DNA from: JAQVSV01 sp041667045
Lineage (GTDB): Bacteria > Elusimicrobiota > Elusimicrobia > Elusimicrobiales > Elusimicrobiaceae
Length of the DNA: 6,658 nucleotides
Assembly (NCBI GenBank): GCA_041667045.1
Contig: JBAYFS010000130.1
Coordinates: forward strand, 1 to 6,658
Reading direction: 5' to 3'
Positions 5,219-6,658 of this stretch are shown in pieces. Position 1 is the stretch's first letter, and every line of letters starts with the position of its first letter. The translations under genes were made by a program, and so were the position numbers. A model generated the notes under the pieces. It saw nothing but the letters and a program-made list of their open reading frames with translations, was not told the DNA's origin and searched no databases.

Positions 5219-5434
5219 CTAACCGATCTGAATAGAAAGGTCAGCCGGTGCTGCAAGCGGTTCAGATCCGGCAAGCTGTGCGTCTGAAGGTGGTTGTCCA
5301 AGCAGGTCGCCCAGTAAAAGGCTGTAACACTTCGCTATCTGCTGTGCCTGTAATTTCCCATACTCCGGCCTGATATGCTGCGCCGGTTTTAGCGCTATCG
5401 CTAAACCAAAATATTCGTTTCCGTTCACGGTCAT
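5219..5434 (-). CDS. hypothetical 71-aa protein, first gene of the leftward operon
   Basis: This is an unrecognised small protein, with a helical N-terminal half (PEYGKLQAQQIAKCYSLLLGDLLG, split by charged residues) and an Ala/Pro/Ser-rich second half that is probably disordered. The start is secure: AGGAGG lies 4 nt before the ATG. It ends 3 nt before the sigma factor ATG, which lacks its own SD, so its translation probably drives that of the sigma factor. As the first gene facing the recombinase promoter region it could be an early regulator or excision helper, but it shows no DNA-binding motif. Confidence 0.65.
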   Translation of the reverse strand: MTVNGNEYFGLAIALKPAQHIRPEYGKLQAQQIAKCYSLLLGDLLGQPPSDAQLAGSEPLAAPADLSIQIG

Positions 5435-5475
5435 AGAGCCTCCTACTAGACTCTTACGCCGTTTCTGCGGAAAGT

Positions 5476-5490
5476 GACGGTTTTACCGTC
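5476..5490. repeat. 15-bp perfect inverted repeat, operator-like
   Basis: GACGGT and ACCGTC flank a TTT centre with no mismatch. It lies 42 bp upstream of the leftward operon's first start codon, a natural place for a dimeric regulator. The octamer AGTGACGG (5473-5480), which includes half of it, recurs inverted at 5590-5597. Confidence 0.5.
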
Positions 5491-5511
5491 TGAAAAAGTG
5501 ATATGTCTTTG

Positions 5512-5536
5512 CCGTTTGTCTCAGGGAATGAAACGG
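5512..5536. repeat. second inverted repeat in the divergent region
   Basis: CCGTTT (5512-5517) and AAACGG (5531-5536) are perfect complements separated by 13 bp. The left arm belongs to a direct repeat, GCCGTTT, also present at 5458-5464. The wide spacing is less like a simple operator and could fit recombinase half-sites or two turns of a regulator. Confidence 0.35.
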
Positions 5537-5691
5537 TACTGCCCCATAAAAAAATCCTAATAGTTTTAGCCCAAACGTTTTGTTGTCTGCCGTCACTATT
5601 CCGCGAAAGGGCGTAATAGATAAATAGGGGTTGATTAATACCCGCTTATGAATGTAAATGTGTTCATGATGGCTAAACCATGGAGGTTTTT

Positions 5692-6658
5692 ATGCTGGCA
5701 TTAGGCAATAAAAACGAAAAGAAGCGATTCGTGATTTACACGCGCTGTTCGACGGACGATCAGGCGCAGGGCGATTTCACCACGCTGGACGCGCAGGCGT
5801 TCCACTGCAAAAACATGCTGGAGGCATTCGGCTATGAATTATCCTCGTTCGGCGGGACCGGCATTATCAATGACGACGGCTATTCCGGCAAAGATTTAAA
5901 CCGGCCCGGCATTAAAGCTATTTTGGAGGGAGTGGAAGGCAAGCACAACTTTGACGGTATTATCTTTTTCCGGCTGGACCGCCTTACCCGCAACCCGCGC
6001 GACCTATACGCGATGATAGACCTGTTCCGCGATAAAAATATTGACTTCGTTTCCGTACGCGAGAACCTCGATAGCTCCACCGCCATAGGGCGAGTGGTTA
6101 TCGGCATTTTGGGTTTGCTTTCAGCTTTTGAGCGTGAGCTGACGGGTGAACGCGTTAAAGCCTCGGCAATGGCCCGTGTTAAGCAGGGCATCTGGGTTGG
6201 CGGCATAGTGCCTTACGGCTATATGCTTATTGATGACGGGCCAAGACTGCCCAACGACAGGCAACCGCATAAACTGGTGGTAAATGAGCCTGTAGCAAAA
6301 CACTTGTGCATAGCGTGGGAAATGGCGGCGGAAAACAGACCCCTGTCGGAAATCGCCAACACACTTATCAGCCGTGGAGTCAATGCGCCGATGGGTAAGA
6401 AATGGCTTAAGCAGTCTTTAGGTGCGATAATCAAAAATCCGTTTTATAAGGGTTTAATAAAGTACAACGGCGAATATTTTAAAGGCCGGCATACTGCGAT
6501 TGTGCCGGACGATTTATGGGAACTGGCGAATATCCGCATAAAAGAAAAACTGCCCGGACACCAGTTTATTCCGCGCCAGAAAGAATATGTCTACCTGTTC
6601 AGCGGATTGCTCAAATGCGGCTATTGCGGCAGCCATTATATAGCAACAAGCTGTGTGA
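5692..6658 (+). CDS. large serine recombinase (integrase), 3' end outside the window
   Basis: 322 codons are visible and the frame is still open at the right edge. The resolvase-type catalytic domain (about 12-150) begins FVIYTRCSTDDQ, with S20 as the expected nucleophile and R18 beside it. It continues with FFRLDRLTR (92-100) and the long helix SSTAIGRVVIGILGLLSAFE (128-147). The recombinase DNA-binding domain follows (about 160-275, from GIWVGGIVPYGYML through NPFYKGLIKYNG). The start of the zinc-ribbon domain is present as LLKCGYCG (C309, C312); its other cysteine pair and the coiled coil lie beyond the edge. Such enzymes integrate and excise phages and mobile elements between short att sites without host factors. 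TGGAGG lies 5 nt before the ATG. It diverges from the early operon, the normal layout for a lysogeny gene. No inactivating change is visible in the part seen. Confidence 0.95.
   Translation, partial: MLALGNKNEKKRFVIYTRCSTDDQAQGDFTTLDAQAFHCKNMLEAFGYELSSFGGTGIINDDGYSGKDLNRPGIKAILEGVEGKHNFDGIIFFRLDRLTRNPRDLYAMIDLFRDKNIDFVSVRENLDSSTAIGRVVIGILGLLSAFERELTGERVKASAMARVKQGIWVGGIVPYGYMLIDDGPRLPNDRQPHKLVVNEPVAKHLCIAWEMAAENRPLSEIANTLISRGVNAPMGKKWLKQSLGAIIKNPFYKGLIKYNGEYFKGRHTAIVPDDLWELANIRIKEKLPGHQFIPRQKEYVYLFSGLLKCGYCGSHYIATSCV

Larger units (their letters stand above)
5435..5691. promoter_or_regulatory. divergent control region between early operon and recombinase
   Basis: No gene is seen in this 257-bp segment. 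It must hold the leftward operon promoter and the rightward recombinase promoter. For the recombinase, TTGATT at 5631-5636 with TGTAAA at 5653-5658 (16-bp spacing, four of six each) is a weak candidate. I found no good sigma-70 match for the leftward operon. The segment carries two clear inverted repeats and many CCGT or ACGG tetramers, fitting operators or the recombinase's own attachment site, which in serine-integrase elements usually adjoins the integrase gene. Confidence 0.5.

Noticed and set aside
5880..6206. Leftward 108-codon frame inside the recombinase
   Set aside because: It is antisense to the catalytic domain of a clear serine recombinase and is explained by codon bias.
1..6658. 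CRISPR array, tRNA, rRNA or insertion sequence
   Set aside because: No regularly spaced direct repeats, cloverleaf, conserved rRNA stretch, or transposase with terminal repeats was found on either strand.

Overview
The window looks like the early and lysogeny end of a prophage or phage-like integrative element in a bacterium. The evidence is a large serine recombinase, a DnaB-type replicative helicase, a phage helicase-loader/initiator-like protein, a small sigma factor, a Mom-like DNA-modification protein and several tiny orphan genes. Most genes have strong GGAGG-type Shine-Dalgarno (SD) sites, and TGA is an ordinary stop. Base composition is about half G+C or higher, except for one clearly AT-rich gene. 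Nothing here lets me name a genus. No structural, packaging, lysis, rRNA, tRNA or CRISPR sequence is visible, and no cI-type repressor lies inside the window.

Layout. A serine recombinase reads rightward from 5692 and runs off the right edge. Across a 257-bp intergenic region rich in CCGT/ACGG inverted repeats, a leftward early operon begins at 5434. Its order is a 71-aa orphan, an ECF-like sigma factor, a 94-aa orphan, a 261-bp gap, an O/DnaD-like replication protein, DnaB helicase, a four-cysteine small protein and a small helix-turn-helix protein. Most joints are tight (2-9 nt gaps or overlaps). The operon ends tail-to-tail against a rightward AT-rich gene of unknown function (1146-1724). 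Upstream of that gene, and divergent from it, is a leftward unit: a heavily folded 98-codon leader ORF followed by the Mom-like gene.

Most notable part. The region 722-1051 is almost entirely hairpins when read on the minus strand. The Mom-like start codon lies in the loop of a 6-bp all-GC hairpin that also takes in half of its SD, and it overlaps the stop of the leader ORF as ATGA. A second long hairpin buries the SD and start of the leader ORF itself. A 10-bp alternative pairing would break that hairpin. This recalls the com-mom translational switch of phage Mu, but no Com-like zinc finger is present, so control appears to have been rebuilt with different parts.

How it may work together (inference): the recombinase integrates and excises the element; the leftward operon supplies a sigma factor and a helicase plus loader for replication; the Mom-like enzyme would modify element DNA against host restriction and is held under tight translational control; the AT-rich gene between the two leftward units has the look of an acquired accessory (moron-type) gene.
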